Counted from the stretch's first letter, positions 51,804-60,692 are shown. The stretch: 64,000 nucleotides of DNA from Pseudomonas paraglycinae (GCF_021601625.1 NZ_BQHR01000007.1:186001-250000); one strand, 5' to 3'. Made by a program: numbers and translations. Notes: generated by a model from the letters alone, not told the origin.

Positions 51804-53183
51804 ATGGCTTTGGATTTATTCGTCGTCCTCATCTACGCCGCCGGCATGCTCTTGCTCGGCTACTTCGGCATGCGCAAGGCTAAGACCAACGAGGACTTCC
51901 TGGTGGCCGGGCGTAACCTCGGCCCGAGCCTGTACATGGGCACCATGGCTGCGACCGTTCTCGGTGGCGCGTCCACCGTCGGTACCGTCCGCCTGGGCTA
52001 CGTGCACGGCATTTCCGGTTTCTGGCTGTGCGCGGCACTGGGTTGCGGCATCGTGGCGCTGAACCTGTTCCTGGCCAAGCCGCTGCTGAAACTGAAGATC
52101 TACACCGTTACCCAGGTCCTGGAAAAACGCTACAACCCGATGGCCCGCTCGGCGAGCGCGGCGATCATGCTGGCCTACGCACTGATGATCGGCGTGACCT
52201 CGATCCTCGCCATCGGCACCGTGCTGCAAGTGCTGTTCGGCCTGCCGTTCTGGATCTCGGTACTGCTCGGCGGTGGCGTGGTGGTGATCTACTCGGCCAT
52301 CGGCGGCATGTGGTCGCTGACCCTGACCGACATCGTCCAGTTCATCATCAAAACCGTCGGCCTGATGTTCATCCTCCTGCCAATCTGCCTGTACCGCGTC
52401 GGAGGCTGGGATGAACTGGTGCTGAAACTGCCGGCCACTGCCTTCAGCTTCACCACCATCGGCTGGGACACGATCATCACCTACTTCATGATCTACTTCT
52501 TCGGCATCCTGATCGGTCAGGACATCTGGCAACGGGTGTTCACCGTCAAGAACGAAAAAGTCGCTCAGTACGCCGGTAGCTTCGCGGGCATCTACTGCAT
52601 CCTCTACGGTCTGGCCTGTGCCTTGATCGGCATGGCTGCACATGTGCTGATCCCGGATCTGGACAACGTCAACAACGCCTTTGCCGCGATCGTCAAACTG
52701 TCGCTGCCGGACGGCATCCGTGGTCTGGTGATCGCCGCTGCCCTGGCCGCAATGATGTCCACCGCCAGCGCCGGCCTGCTCGCCGCTGCCACCACCCTGA
52801 CCGAAGACCTGCTGCCGAAACTGCGTGGCGGCAAACAGTCGAGCCTGGGTGTGAACCGTCTGTTCACCCTGCTGACCGGTGTCGTGGTGCTGGGTATTGC
52901 TCTGGTTGTGAACGACGTGATCAGCGCCCTGACCCTCGCGTACAACCTGTTGGTGGGCGGCATGCTGATTCCGCTGATCGGTGCGATCTTCTGGAAACGC
53001 GCGACCACTGCCGGCGCCATCGCCAGCATGGGCCTGGGTTTCGCCACTGCCCTGCTGTTCATGTTCAAGGACGGTCTGGATGCCAACACGCCGATCTACT
53101 ACAGCCTGGCTGTGGGTCTGGTGAGTTTTGTGGTGGTCAGCCTGTTTTCCCGTCGCCCTGCCCCGGTGGCCAGCGCGGTCTAA
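51804..53183 (+). CDS. Sodium:solute symporter (SSS family)
   Basis: The 459-residue protein has 13 predicted helices with SSS motifs (NEDFLVAGRNLGPSLYMGTMAATVLGGASTVG near residue 30 and IAAALAAMMSTASAGLLAAATTLTEDLL near residue 315). It belongs with the gbu cluster (position of PA1418) and would import a guanidino acid or related metabolite with Na+; the substrate is inferred from context only. A strong terminator follows. Confidence 0.9.
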   Translation: MALDLFVVLIYAAGMLLLGYFGMRKAKTNEDFLVAGRNLGPSLYMGTMAATVLGGASTVGTVRLGYVHGISGFWLCAALGCGIVALNLFLAKPLLKLKIYTVTQVLEKRYNPMARSASAAIMLAYALMIGVTSILAIGTVLQVLFGLPFWISVLLGGGVVVIYSAIGGMWSLTLTDIVQFIIKTVGLMFILLPICLYRVGGWDELVLKLPATAFSFTTIGWDTIITYFMIYFFGILIGQDIWQRVFTVKNEKVAQYAGSFAGIYCILYGLACALIGMAAHVLIPDLDNVNNAFAAIVKLSLPDGIRGLVIAAALAAMMSTASAGLLAAATTLTEDLLPKLRGGKQSSLGVNRLFTLLTGVVVLGIALVVNDVISALTLAYNLLVGGMLIPLIGAIFWKRATTAGAIASMGLGFATALLFMFKDGLDANTPIYYSLAVGLVSFVVVSLFSRRPAPVASAV

Positions 53184-53214
53184 GCTCGCTATAACGACTT
53201 GATGCTTTCTTCGG

Positions 53215-53248
53215 CGGGTGTGGCGTCGGTTGCCACACCCGTTTTTTT
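53215..53248 (+). terminator. Terminator of the gbu cluster
   Basis: CGGGTGTGGC (53215–53224) pairs with GCCACACCCG (53232–53241), a 10-bp stem followed by seven T residues. Confidence 0.93.
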
Positions 53249-53267
53249 CGTCTGGAGAAAATGCTTG

Positions 53268-53993
53268 ATGAAGATTGTTTCTCGCGATCAGTGGTTCGAA
53301 GTGCAAACCCTGAGCGACGGCATTCGGCTGATTCACGAGCCGTTCATCCGCCCGTTCTATCGCTGCAACCTGTGGCACGTTCAGGGGCGGGACAAGGATC
53401 TGCTGCTCGACAGCGGTTCCGGCCTGGTCAGCCTGCGCGAACAACTGCCGTGGCTGACCGAACGACCGCTGGTGGCGGTGGCCAGTCATTGCCATTTCGA
53501 CCACATCGCCGGGCACCACGAATTTGCCGAACGGCTGGTGCATCCCGCCGAAGCGGACATTCTGGCGGCGCCGGATGGCGAGAACGATCTGAGCCGGGCC
53601 TTCGTCGGCGACGACATGTTCGAAGCGCACCCGGATTGCCCGCTGTGCTACGCCGAATACCGGGTCAAGGCAGCGCCCGCCACCGGGTTTGTCGAGGACG
53701 GCGATGTGCTGGACCTCGGCAACCGCACGTTGCAGGTGCTGCACACGCCGGGTCATTCACCGGGCGGGATCAGTCTCTACGAAGCGGCCACTGAAACTCT
53801 GTTCAGTGGCGACATCATTTACGACGGGCCGTTGATCGAGGACGCCTACCACTCCAACCTCGATGACTACGCCACCAGCTTGCGCCGATTGCAGGCTCTG
53901 AAGATTCGCACGGTGCATGGCGGGCACTTCGGCAGTTTTTCCGCAGAGCATCTGCACGGGATGATTGACGAATGGTTGCGCCGCCACGCCTGA
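53268..53993 (+). CDS. Metallo-beta-lactamase-fold hydrolase
   Basis: The 241-residue protein has the MBL metal motif ASHCHFDHIAGHHEF (HxHxDH), then HTPGHSPGGISL and FSGDIIYDGP, and a last His in VHGGHFGSF. It is glyoxalase-II/QuiP-like in layout; substrate unknown. GGAG is 11 nt before ATG 53268 (TTG 53265 is closer); MKIVSRDQWFEV is the best start. It is followed 43 bp later by the ACP-like gene on the same strand; the pair may be an operon after the gbu terminator. Confidence 0.82.
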   Translation: MKIVSRDQWFEVQTLSDGIRLIHEPFIRPFYRCNLWHVQGRDKDLLLDSGSGLVSLREQLPWLTERPLVAVASHCHFDHIAGHHEFAERLVHPAEADILAAPDGENDLSRAFVGDDMFEAHPDCPLCYAEYRVKAAPATGFVEDGDVLDLGNRTLQVLHTPGHSPGGISLYEAATETLFSGDIIYDGPLIEDAYHSNLDDYATSLRRLQALKIRTVHGGHFGSFSAEHLHGMIDEWLRRHA

Positions 53994-54036
53994 GGCCTGC
54001 TGTACTTCAGTCAGACTAACAACACAAAGATCTGCC

Positions 54037-54285
54037 ATGAGAAGAGCTGCCGTGCGTGCTGCCGTGCACCGGTTCATCCTGCGCCTGCTGGAAAATCGTG
54101 AATTCGACGACAACACCAGCCTCGCGCAGCTGGGGCTGGAAAAAGCGGATATCGAGGATCTGATCTTCCATCTGGAAGATGAATTCGGACTGACGGCCTT
54201 CACCGCCGAAGAGGACCGGATGCTCAAGACCGCGAAGACCGCGAATGACCTGAGCCGGTTTCTGATGGAAATCGGGCGTCACTGA
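54037..54285 (+). CDS. Acyl-carrier-protein-like protein lacking the phosphopantetheine serine
   Basis: The 82-residue protein aligns well with ACP helices II–III: LGLEKADIEDLIFHLEDEFG matches the ACP pattern LGxDSLDxxELxxxLEEEFG, but Lys36 stands where ACPs have the modified Ser. It therefore cannot carry a 4'-phosphopantetheine arm at the normal place. The first 20 residues are basic (MRRAAVRAAVHRFILRLL). It may be a regulatory or scaffold ACP homologue. It is 43 bp after the MBL hydrolase gene. Confidence 0.75.
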   Translation: MRRAAVRAAVHRFILRLLENREFDDNTSLAQLGLEKADIEDLIFHLEDEFGLTAFTAEEDRMLKTAKTANDLSRFLMEIGRH

Positions 54286-54287
54286 AA

Positions 54288-54346
54288 ACAAAAGATCGCA
54301 CCCGCCCGCCACTCCAATGGAGCGACAGCCGGGTGCGATCTTTTGT
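54288..54346. terminator. Strong terminator between the ACP-like gene and the 42-aa gene
   Basis: ACAAAAGATCGCACCCG (54288–54304) pairs with CGGGTGCGATCTTTTGT (54330–54346), a 17-bp stem with a 25-nt loop that itself has complementarity. T-rich ends on both strands allow termination from both sides. Confidence 0.85.
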
Positions 54347-54379
54347 CGATTAAATCCTTTGATCCTTCAAAGCGGGGCA

Positions 54380-54508
54380 TTACCGCCGACGTGGCTGACG
54401 CCGACGCTGTTCGTCATCGGTGCGAATCGGGACCGGTTGCAGAGGCGGTTCGATCAAGCCGAGGGCAACACCCAAATCGTGCAGCCAGTTTTGAATTTTC
54501 TCTTTCAT
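54380..54508 (-). CDS. 42-residue conserved small Pseudomonas protein (PA1414-like)
   Basis: The peptide starts MKEKIQNWLHDLGVALGL and ends in an Arg-rich tail (RRRQPRRR). GGGGG lies 7 nt upstream of ATG 54508, while an in-frame ATG at 54514 would be only one base away from it. I recall a similar small ORF, PA1414, at the same position relative to gbuA in P. aeruginosa, next to the anaerobically induced sRNA SicX. The helix plus basic tail suggests a membrane or nucleic-acid interaction, untested. Confidence 0.65.
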   Translation of the reverse strand: MKEKIQNWLHDLGVALGLIEPPLQPVPIRTDDEQRRRQPRRR

Positions 54509-54625
54509 CGTCATGCCCCCTTCAGGGTGGTGCTGAGCGTCCGGAATTCTGAGGCCGCTTCGCACTGATAATAGTCCGAAGTCCTACGCAATGCTCGGCC
54601 AAATCCGCAATGATCTGTTACTGAA

Positions 54626-54639
54626 TTGATCCAAATCCC
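54626..54639. promoter_or_regulatory. Possible Anr/Fnr box upstream of the 42-aa gene
   Basis: On the minus strand the sequence is GGGAT–TTGG–ATCAA, matching TTGAT–N4–ATCAA at 8 of 10 positions. It lies about 120 bp before the small gene's start and close to the 3' end of the LysR gene. The oxygen regulator Anr would bind such a site. Confidence 0.4.
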
Positions 54640-54650
54640 TGACCGTTCGT

Positions 54651-55544
54651 TCAAGCCGTTTCCCGCACGTCCTCGCCAGCCACGGGATAGAGCGCCTGCT
54701 GCTGTTCAATCCACGCGTTGAGGTTGGCACCAACCATGCCCCGGCGCCACATGAGCCATGTTGTCGCACTGGCAAAAGGCTCGGCCAGCGGGTGCACCGC
54801 CACGCTTTCGCGCCCCGGCAGGCTGGCGAGCATCGACTCCGACATCAGCGCCACACCGCTGCCGGCAATCACGCAGGCGAGCATGCCCTGATAGGACTCG
54901 ATCTCCATCGCCCGGCCCATCGCCGCCTGGTAATGCGCGAACCACGCTTCCAGCCGCGCACGATAGGCGCAGCCATGGCGAAAGGTGAATACCGCCCGTC
55001 CCTCGACATCCCTGGCGCTGCGTATCGGCGGGTGATCGGCCTCGCTGATCAGCACCAGTCGCTCGTTGCACAACGGCACACCGTCAATCCCGGCCATTTG
55101 CGGCGGGCCATCCACCAGCGCGGCGTCGAGACGCCCGGTGAGCAGGCCTTCGAGCAATTCACCGCTGGGCCCGGACTGCACCTGAAGATTCACCGCCGGA
55201 TATTGCTTGTGATACCGCGCCAGCAGCGCCGGCAAATGGATCGCCGCCGTGCTGTACAGCGTGCCGAGCACGAAATCTCCCGCCGGTTGCCCGCCCATCA
55301 CCGCTGCACTCGCCTGATCGCGAAGGGCGAACAGTTTGCCGGTGTAGTCCAGCAGGACTTTTCCCGCAGGCGACAACTGCAAACGCTGACGCTCACGGAC
55401 GAACAGTTCGACACCCAGTTGCTCCTCCAGCTGTTTGAGCCGGGTCGACAGGTTCGACGGCACGCGGTGCAAACGTTCGGCGGCGCGGGTGATCGAGCCC
55501 TCCTCCGCCACGGCCTGGAAGATCCGCAATTGGCTGAACTCCAC
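54651..55544 (-). CDS. LysR-family transcriptional regulator
   Basis: The 297-residue LTTR begins MEFSQLRIFQAVAEEGSITRAAERLHRVPSNLSTRLKQLEEQLG (helix-turn-helix) and has a substrate-binding domain of the NhaR/PA1413-like type. The start is GTG 55544. It is divergent from the MFS gene (104 bp shared region, AT-rich at 55575–55605), which is its likely target. The effector is not known. Confidence 0.9.
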   Translation of the reverse strand: MEFSQLRIFQAVAEEGSITRAAERLHRVPSNLSTRLKQLEEQLGVELFVRERQRLQLSPAGKVLLDYTGKLFALRDQASAAVMGGQPAGDFVLGTLYSTAAIHLPALLARYHKQYPAVNLQVQSGPSGELLEGLLTGRLDAALVDGPPQMAGIDGVPLCNERLVLISEADHPPIRSARDVEGRAVFTFRHGCAYRARLEAWFAHYQAAMGRAMEIESYQGMLACVIAGSGVALMSESMLASLPGRESVAVHPLAEPFASATTWLMWRRGMVGANLNAWIEQQQALYPVAGEDVRETA

Positions 55545-55648
55545 AACCTTTCTCCTGAACAGAACAAGTTACTCACTATTATTCAATTTTAAAGAAAGTC
55601 AATCAGTCCTAGCCTGACGGTCATTGAACCTCCAACGGAATTCAGACC

Positions 55649-56830
55649 ATGTCACCGCTGATTCGCTTATCCGCCTGTTTCATTGCCCTGATGATGGCCA
55701 TGGGCATCGGGCGTTTCGCCCTCACCCCGCAGCTGCCGCACCTGCTCAGTGAAGGGCAGATCGACCTGACTGCCGCCGGTCTGATTGCGGCGGCCAACTA
55801 CCTCGGTTACCTGCTCGGCGCGGTGGATGCGATGTTTTCCCGCCGGCCGGATCAAGTGCAGCGGCGCCTGCACGGCGGTCTGTGGTTGTGTGTGTTGCTG
55901 ACGCTGGCATCGTTCTGGGCCAACGGTTTCTGGTCGCATTTGTTGCTGCGCTTCGGTACCGGTGTGGCGAGTGCCTGGGTGCTGGTGATGATTACTGCGT
56001 TGAGTCAGCCGCTGGCTGCGGCGGCGGGTCGTCCGCGATTGGGAGCGCTGGTCTTTGCCGGGCCGGGGCTGGGGATTTTTCTGACGGGATTGCTGGCGCT
56101 GTTCTCACATCTGGCGCAGCAGACTTCCGCGACTCTGTGGCTGATCTATGCCGCCGTGGCGCTGGTGATGTTGCTGGGAATCGTGCGGATCCTGCCGCAA
56201 CCGGGCGTCGGTGTGCCGGTCGTGCCGGCTGCCGTGAGTTCATCGAATCGTGGCATTGGGCGCTTGGCGGCGGTGTATGCCTTGTATGGCGTGGGCTACA
56301 TCATCCCGGCCACGTTTCTGTCACAGATGGCCAACGCGCAATTTCACGGGCAGTGGCAGGCCGATCTGTTCTGGCCGTGCTTTGGCCTCGGTGCCGCAAT
56401 TGGCGTTTTGCTGGTAAGTTTGCGTCGGCACGATCCGCAAACCACCCGGCACTGGTTGATGGCGACGTTGTGGCTGCAGGCTGCCGGGGTGTTCGCTTGC
56501 CTGTTGGGCAGCGGCCTCGGTCTGGCATTGGGCGTGATCCTGTGCGGCACGCCGTTCCTGGCCTGCATGCAACTGGTGATGCAACGCTCCCGGGAACTGG
56601 CGCCCCACGCCACCCAGCGCAACGCCGGCCTGCTCACCGCGTGCTTCGCCGTCGGTCAACTCAGCGGGCCGTTGCTGGCGGCGGTCAGCAGCCATTTCAG
56701 CGGCGGCCTGCAACCGGCGCTGGTGATTGCCGGCAGCGGTCTGCTGATTGCCGGCGGTCTGGCCTGCAAATCGGTTACGGCTGACCGAGGGCTTTGCGCA
56801 AACGCCGACGCACCCACTGTTCCGCGCTGA
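55649..56830 (+). CDS. YbfB/YjiJ-family MFS transporter
   Basis: The 393-residue protein has 12 membrane helices and the family start LIRLSACFIALMMAMGIGRFALTPQLPHLL, characteristic of YbfB/YjiJ MFS proteins of unknown substrate. It is divergently paired with the LysR gene. Its 3' end overlaps the DMT transporter on the opposite strand by 56 bp. Confidence 0.9.
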   Translation: MSPLIRLSACFIALMMAMGIGRFALTPQLPHLLSEGQIDLTAAGLIAAANYLGYLLGAVDAMFSRRPDQVQRRLHGGLWLCVLLTLASFWANGFWSHLLLRFGTGVASAWVLVMITALSQPLAAAAGRPRLGALVFAGPGLGIFLTGLLALFSHLAQQTSATLWLIYAAVALVMLLGIVRILPQPGVGVPVVPAAVSSSNRGIGRLAAVYALYGVGYIIPATFLSQMANAQFHGQWQADLFWPCFGLGAAIGVLLVSLRRHDPQTTRHWLMATLWLQAAGVFACLLGSGLGLALGVILCGTPFLACMQLVMQRSRELAPHATQRNAGLLTACFAVGQLSGPLLAAVSSHFSGGLQPALVIAGSGLLIAGGLACKSVTADRGLCANADAPTVPR

Positions 56831-57707
56831 CGAAGGTGATGCCGAGCAACACCAGCACGGCGCCGATGATGAAGTTCAGGCTCAGTTCTTCGCCGAGCAG
56901 CACCACGCCGAACGTGACGCCGAACAACGGTGTCATGAAGGAAAACACCGCGAGGTTGGCCGCCAGATAACGGCGCAGCAGCCAGAACCAGGTCAGGTAA
57001 CTGAAGAACGACACCACCAGCCCCTGGAACAGCACACTGCCCACGGCCACGACGGTCAGGCTGACGTGGGTGATCTGGCCGCTGAGCAGCGCGATCAGCA
57101 ACAGGCCGATGAAACCGACGATCAGTTGATAGAACAGGGTCAGGGTCACCGGCGCCTCGGACAGGCGCGAGGCGCGTACCACCACGGTGGTCGCGCCCCA
57201 ACTGGCACCGGCCAGCACGCCGAGGGCATCCCCCATCAGCATGCGGTGATCGAGGTTGTCCCACGACACCCCGCCGGCAAACGCAATGGCAATCCCGACA
57301 AATGCGAGGAAGATCCCCAGCCATTGCACAGGCCGCAAGCGCTCGCTGGGCAACAGGAAATGCACGCCCAGCGCGGTGAAGATCGGCGCTGTATAGAGGA
57401 ACACCGACATGTGCGCGGCGGTGGTCAACTGCAAGCCTTCGGAGATGAACAGGAATTCGAGCCCGAACAAGGCACCGGCCAGCAAGCCGCCGCGCCAAGT
57501 GTTGCCAACCTGATCCCAACCACCCTTCCAGCAGATCAGCAGTCCTACCAGCAGCGCCGAAATCCCCGACCGCCCCGCCGCCTGCATCACCGGCGCAATG
57601 TCGGTCGCCGCCCACTTGATCATCACCTGCTGCACGCCCCAGATCAGGCACAGGCCGATCATCACTTGCAGGGCAAACCCGTCGGCACTGCGCCGACTGA
57701 CGCTCAC
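56775..57707 (-). CDS. EamA-family (DMT) transporter
   Basis: The 310-residue protein has ten helices in two EamA repeats (LCLIWGVQQVMIKWAATDIAPVMQAAGRSG; FSFMTPLFGVTFGVVLLGEELSLNFIIGAVLVL). I chose GTG 57707 because AGAGG lies 8 nt upstream; the frame runs to 57758 without a better site. Substrate unknown; homologues export amino acids or drugs. It converges with the MFS gene. Confidence 0.88.
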   Translation of the reverse strand: MSVSRRSADGFALQVMIGLCLIWGVQQVMIKWAATDIAPVMQAAGRSGISALLVGLLICWKGGWDQVGNTWRGGLLAGALFGLEFLFISEGLQLTTAAHMSVFLYTAPIFTALGVHFLLPSERLRPVQWLGIFLAFVGIAIAFAGGVSWDNLDHRMLMGDALGVLAGASWGATTVVVRASRLSEAPVTLTLFYQLIVGFIGLLLIALLSGQITHVSLTVVAVGSVLFQGLVVSFFSYLTWFWLLRRYLAANLAVFSFMTPLFGVTFGVVLLGEELSLNFIIGAVLVLLGITFVSAEQWVRRRLRKALGQP

Positions 57708-57751
57708 CTCGACACCTCTAACACACACAACATGGCAGTTTTTCCAATGGT

Positions 57752-57781
57752 CAAACAAAGCCCCGGCTCTTTGTCCGGGGC
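57752..57781 (-). terminator. Terminator downstream of the DUF2177 gene
   Basis: GCCCCGG (57760–57766) and CCGGGGC (57775–57781) form a 7-bp stem followed on the minus strand by TTTGTTTG. It lies about 150 bp after the DUF2177 stop; 57782–57932 holds nothing else I can identify. Confidence 0.7.
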
Positions 57782-57932
57782 GAAAAGTAGTGAGTGGATT
57801 ATTAACCAGTCAGCCAGAAAAAGCCGTCTGGAAAAGACATTTCATGCTCCCGCAACGTCAGCGGAGAATTGCTGACGACTGCGCTGTCAATCGCTGGCAA
57901 GCCAGCGATGGCGTCAGGTCAGGCGACCAAGA

Positions 57933-58361
57933 TCAACGAGCTGATCTGCCAAACCGGCTGGCCACAACAAATCCGACCGTACAGGCCAGCGCCGTGGCGA
58001 ACGTCCCCCAAGCCCAATCCATCAGCGACACCTGCGTCGACCAGCCGCGCAATGTCGCCCAGTTGGTCAGGTCATAGGTGCCATAAGCGACCAGCCCGAG
58101 CAGCGCTCCCATCCGGGCGGCGCGTTGCCAGGTCAGCGACGGCAACACCACGAACACCACACAGCCGAAAACATACAGGCAATAAAAAACCGCTGCTGGC
58201 ACCAGCAACGGTTTTTCGAGCATCAGCGAACCGAGCAGTTCGCGATAGGTCGGCGCCATCAGCACGCCAAGCCAGACGCCGTCGAGCAGAAGAAACGTCA
58301 GCAGCGTGGCGACGTAGGCAATCAGTGCTTTTTTCCTCTGCCTGACCTCAAGTAAGCCCAT
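57933..58361 (-). CDS. DUF2177 membrane protein
   Basis: The 142-residue protein has four hydrophobic helices; LLDGVWLGVLMAPTYRELLG and GLVAYGTYDLTNWATLRGWS are the DUF2177 motifs. It is an inner-membrane protein of unknown function. It starts 21 bp after the CvfB-like stop on the same strand, so the two may be co-transcribed. Confidence 0.88.
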   Translation of the reverse strand: MGLLEVRQRKKALIAYVATLLTFLLLDGVWLGVLMAPTYRELLGSLMLEKPLLVPAAVFYCLYVFGCVVFVVLPSLTWQRAARMGALLGLVAYGTYDLTNWATLRGWSTQVSLMDWAWGTFATALACTVGFVVASRFGRSAR

Positions 58362-58382
58362 GCAACATGGGCCACGTCAGGC

Positions 58383-59219
58383 TCAGGTTAGTTCAATGCG
58401 ATCGGCATGAATGACGATCTTGCCTTCCTTGTACAACGAACCGATGGCCTTCTTGAAGTTGCCCTTGCTGACACCGAACAGGCTGCTGATCAGCGCCGGG
58501 TCGCTCTTGTCGCTGACGGCCAGAGTGCCATCGTTTTCGCGCAACTTGGAGAGGATCTTCGAGTTCAGGCTGCTGGCTGCTTCCTGCCCCACCGGTTGCA
58601 GGCTCAGGCTGATCTTGCCGTCGGCGCGCACTTCCTTGATGAAGCCTTTCTCGCGCATGCCGGAACGCATGAACTTGAAGATTTCATTCTTGTGAATCAA
58701 ACCCCAGTGCTTGTTGTTGATGACGGCCTTGAAACCCATGTCGGTGGATTCGGCCACCAGCAGATCAACTTCCTGGCCCACGCTGTAGTTGGCCGGGGTT
58801 TTGTCCAGATAACGATCCAGGCGCGCGGTCGCGGTGATGCGGCGGGTGTGCTTGTCGAGGTAGACATGCACCACGCAGTACTCGCCGGCGGTCATCTGGC
58901 GTTTTTCTTCGGAGTAAGGCAGCAGCAGATCCTTCGGCAGGCCCCAGTCGAGGAACACGCCGATGCTGTTGACTTCAACAACTTTCAAACTGGCAAATTC
59001 ACCGACCTGAACTTTTGGTTTTTCAGTGGTGGCAATAAGTTTGTCGTCACTGTCCAGATAAATGAAAACATTGAGCCAGTCTTCATCTTCGCTGGGAATA
59101 TCTTTAGGAATATAACGGTTGGGCAAAAGAATTTCGCCGTCGGCACCGCCGTCCAGATATAAACCGAAGTTAGTGTGTTTAACCACTTGCAAACTGTTGT
59201 AACGCCCGACTAAAGCCAT
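58383..59219 (-). CDS. cvfB: CvfB-like S1-domain RNA-binding protein
   Basis: The 278-residue protein begins MALVGRYNSLQVVKHTNFGLYLDGGADGEILLP and consists of tandem S1-like OB folds (residues 1–65, 70–130, 145–210) and a C-terminal winged helix (DPALISSLFGVSKGNFKKAIGSLYKEGKI). This is the CvfB/YitL architecture; in Staphylococcus CvfB binds RNA and affects virulence genes, in other bacteria the role is unclear. ATG 59219 has GAGGG upstream; it precedes the DUF2177 gene. Confidence 0.88.
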   Translation of the reverse strand: MALVGRYNSLQVVKHTNFGLYLDGGADGEILLPNRYIPKDIPSEDEDWLNVFIYLDSDDKLIATTEKPKVQVGEFASLKVVEVNSIGVFLDWGLPKDLLLPYSEEKRQMTAGEYCVVHVYLDKHTRRITATARLDRYLDKTPANYSVGQEVDLLVAESTDMGFKAVINNKHWGLIHKNEIFKFMRSGMREKGFIKEVRADGKISLSLQPVGQEAASSLNSKILSKLRENDGTLAVSDKSDPALISSLFGVSKGNFKKAIGSLYKEGKIVIHADRIELT

Positions 59220-59570
59220 TTCCAATACCCTCATTGCGTGGGCGGCATTCTACCCGGTTTTGCCGGGTTCGTCGGTCGCCAGATCGGACGGCCGAGTAAA
59301 AATCTGCGGGAGGCCTTGATTTTCCTGGATTTCGCGCCGCACGCGCGCCACTCGTCAGGCCAGCGTGACGGCTTTTGCCTGATCCCGAGGCCGGCCAGCA
59401 TCCTCAAATCGAATAAATGTTGTTATTTAAAACAGCAGGTTAGCAGGATATTTCGAATAATTAATCGAGAATAATCCACCTGCACGCTGGGTTATTCCGA
59501 GGGATATTTACCAAGCAATTGTCAAGTTATTCCTGTACGATGCCTGGCCGAGTTACTTTTCTACAGGTTA
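59220..59570. other. Intergenic region without a supported gene
   Basis: A small hairpin (ACCCGG–TTTTG–CCGGGT, near 59251–59268) lies just upstream of the cvfB-like start. From 59400 to 59560 the DNA is AT-rich and probably contains the promoter for the 62-residue gene. Nothing else stands out. Confidence 0.4.
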
Positions 59571-59759
59571 ATGGCCGCCATGCGTGTAAAAGCATCCACC
59601 AGCAAAGCAAAGCCAGCTCCAGCCGTTGAAACCAGCGAATCGATCAACGATCAGATCGCGGCATTCCTCAAGTCCGGCGGCGAGATCCAGCAAATTGCCA
59701 AGGGCGTCAGCGGCCAGACGTTCGGCCCGTCCAAGCAGATCAGCCTGGGCAAGAAGTAA
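59571..59759 (+). CDS. Small conserved hypothetical protein (62 aa)
   Basis: The protein reads MAAMRVKASTSKAKPAPAVETSESINDQIAAFLKSGGEIQQIAKGVSGQTFGPSKQISLGKK when both short parts are joined; the first half is Lys/Ala/Pro-rich and disordered, the second has a helix (INDQIAAFLKSGGEIQQIA). ACAGG lies upstream; ATG 59580 is the alternative start. No function is recognised. A GTCCAAAGGCGCTT/AAGCGTCTGGAC hairpin (59777–59811) follows and may end its transcript. Confidence 0.7.
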   Translation: MAAMRVKASTSKAKPAPAVETSESINDQIAAFLKSGGEIQQIAKGVSGQTFGPSKQISLGKK

Positions 59760-59776
59760 CACCCCGCAGTACACCT

Positions 59777-59811
59777 GTCCAAAGGCGCTTTGAGCTTCGA
59801 AGCGTCTGGAC
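59777..59811 (+). terminator. Hairpin after the 62-aa gene
   Basis: GTCCAAAGGCGCTT pairs imperfectly with AAGCGTCTGGAC across a short loop. There is no T-run directly after it, so termination is uncertain. Confidence 0.4.
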
Positions 59812-59975
59812 CGGATCCCTCGCAAGACCTTTCTTACGTTTAATCAAACATTCAAAACAGCAAAAATCGACGAACGGCCCTCGATGCCGATCATTCGCCG
59901 GTATCCTTGCACGCGTCTGGATCAAGCGTTTCAGCAGGTTTGTCGCACCTGCGCTCGCTGCTCAAGGAGTGACGC

Positions 59976-60692
59976 ATGCTCAAATCTTCCTGTTTATTGC
60001 TTGTAGGCCTGCTGGCGAGCCCGGTGGCGCACGCGCAAATTTTCCAGCGTGAGCTCGGTGACTTCGACCTCAAGCTCGGCACCACGCCCAGCCGCAGCAT
60101 GGCCCAGGGGCTGGTCAAGCCTTCGGCGGTCGGCTCGTTCCACGGCGGCCTGGACCTGAGTCACGACAGCGGCCTGTATGTCGGTCAGTACGCACCGAGC
60201 ATGGGCCTCACGCCGGGGAAGAATCTCGAAATCGATTCCTACGTCGGCTTTAAACAACCTTTCGATCAGACCCTCGGCTACGAAGTCGGGATGATCCATT
60301 ACAGCTATCCCAAGGTCGACACCCTCGACAGCCAGGAACTGTTCGGTGGCCTGACGCTGCTGGGCAGCCGGATCGGCATCGCCCTGAGCAACGATCCGGA
60401 CAAACAGAACAACACCCTGTTTGCCGACCTGGGCGGCAATCAGCCGTTCGGCATCGGGATCAGCATGAAATACACCACCCATCAGCTCAACACGCCGGTC
60501 TCGGTGGACGGGGGTTATGTCAGCAGTTTTACCGATTGGTCGGTGAAATTTTCCCGGCCGTTCATGGGCATCGACCTCGACCTGATCTACAGCAATTCGA
60601 GCCTCAGCGGCAGCGATTGCTCAGCCTATTCCGGGCATAACAGTCAGTGCGACGGGCTGGTCACGCTCAAGGCCGAACGCGCGTTCTATTGA
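59976..60692 (+). CDS. TorF-family putative porin
   Basis: The 238-residue protein has a signal peptide (MLKSSCLLLVGLLASPVAHA) and alternating beta-strand sequence (SFHGGLDLSHDSGLYVGQYAPSMG; LEIDSYVGFKQPFDQTLGYEVGMIHY) ending in Tyr, characteristic of the Gcw_chp/TorF outer-membrane family. AAGGAG is a clear ribosome-binding site before ATG 59976. Two cysteines near the C-terminus (SDCSAYSGHNSQCDG) could form a loop disulfide. Function unknown. Confidence 0.85.
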   Translation: MLKSSCLLLVGLLASPVAHAQIFQRELGDFDLKLGTTPSRSMAQGLVKPSAVGSFHGGLDLSHDSGLYVGQYAPSMGLTPGKNLEIDSYVGFKQPFDQTLGYEVGMIHYSYPKVDTLDSQELFGGLTLLGSRIGIALSNDPDKQNNTLFADLGGNQPFGIGISMKYTTHQLNTPVSVDGGYVSSFTDWSVKFSRPFMGIDLDLIYSNSSLSGSDCSAYSGHNSQCDGLVTLKAERAFY

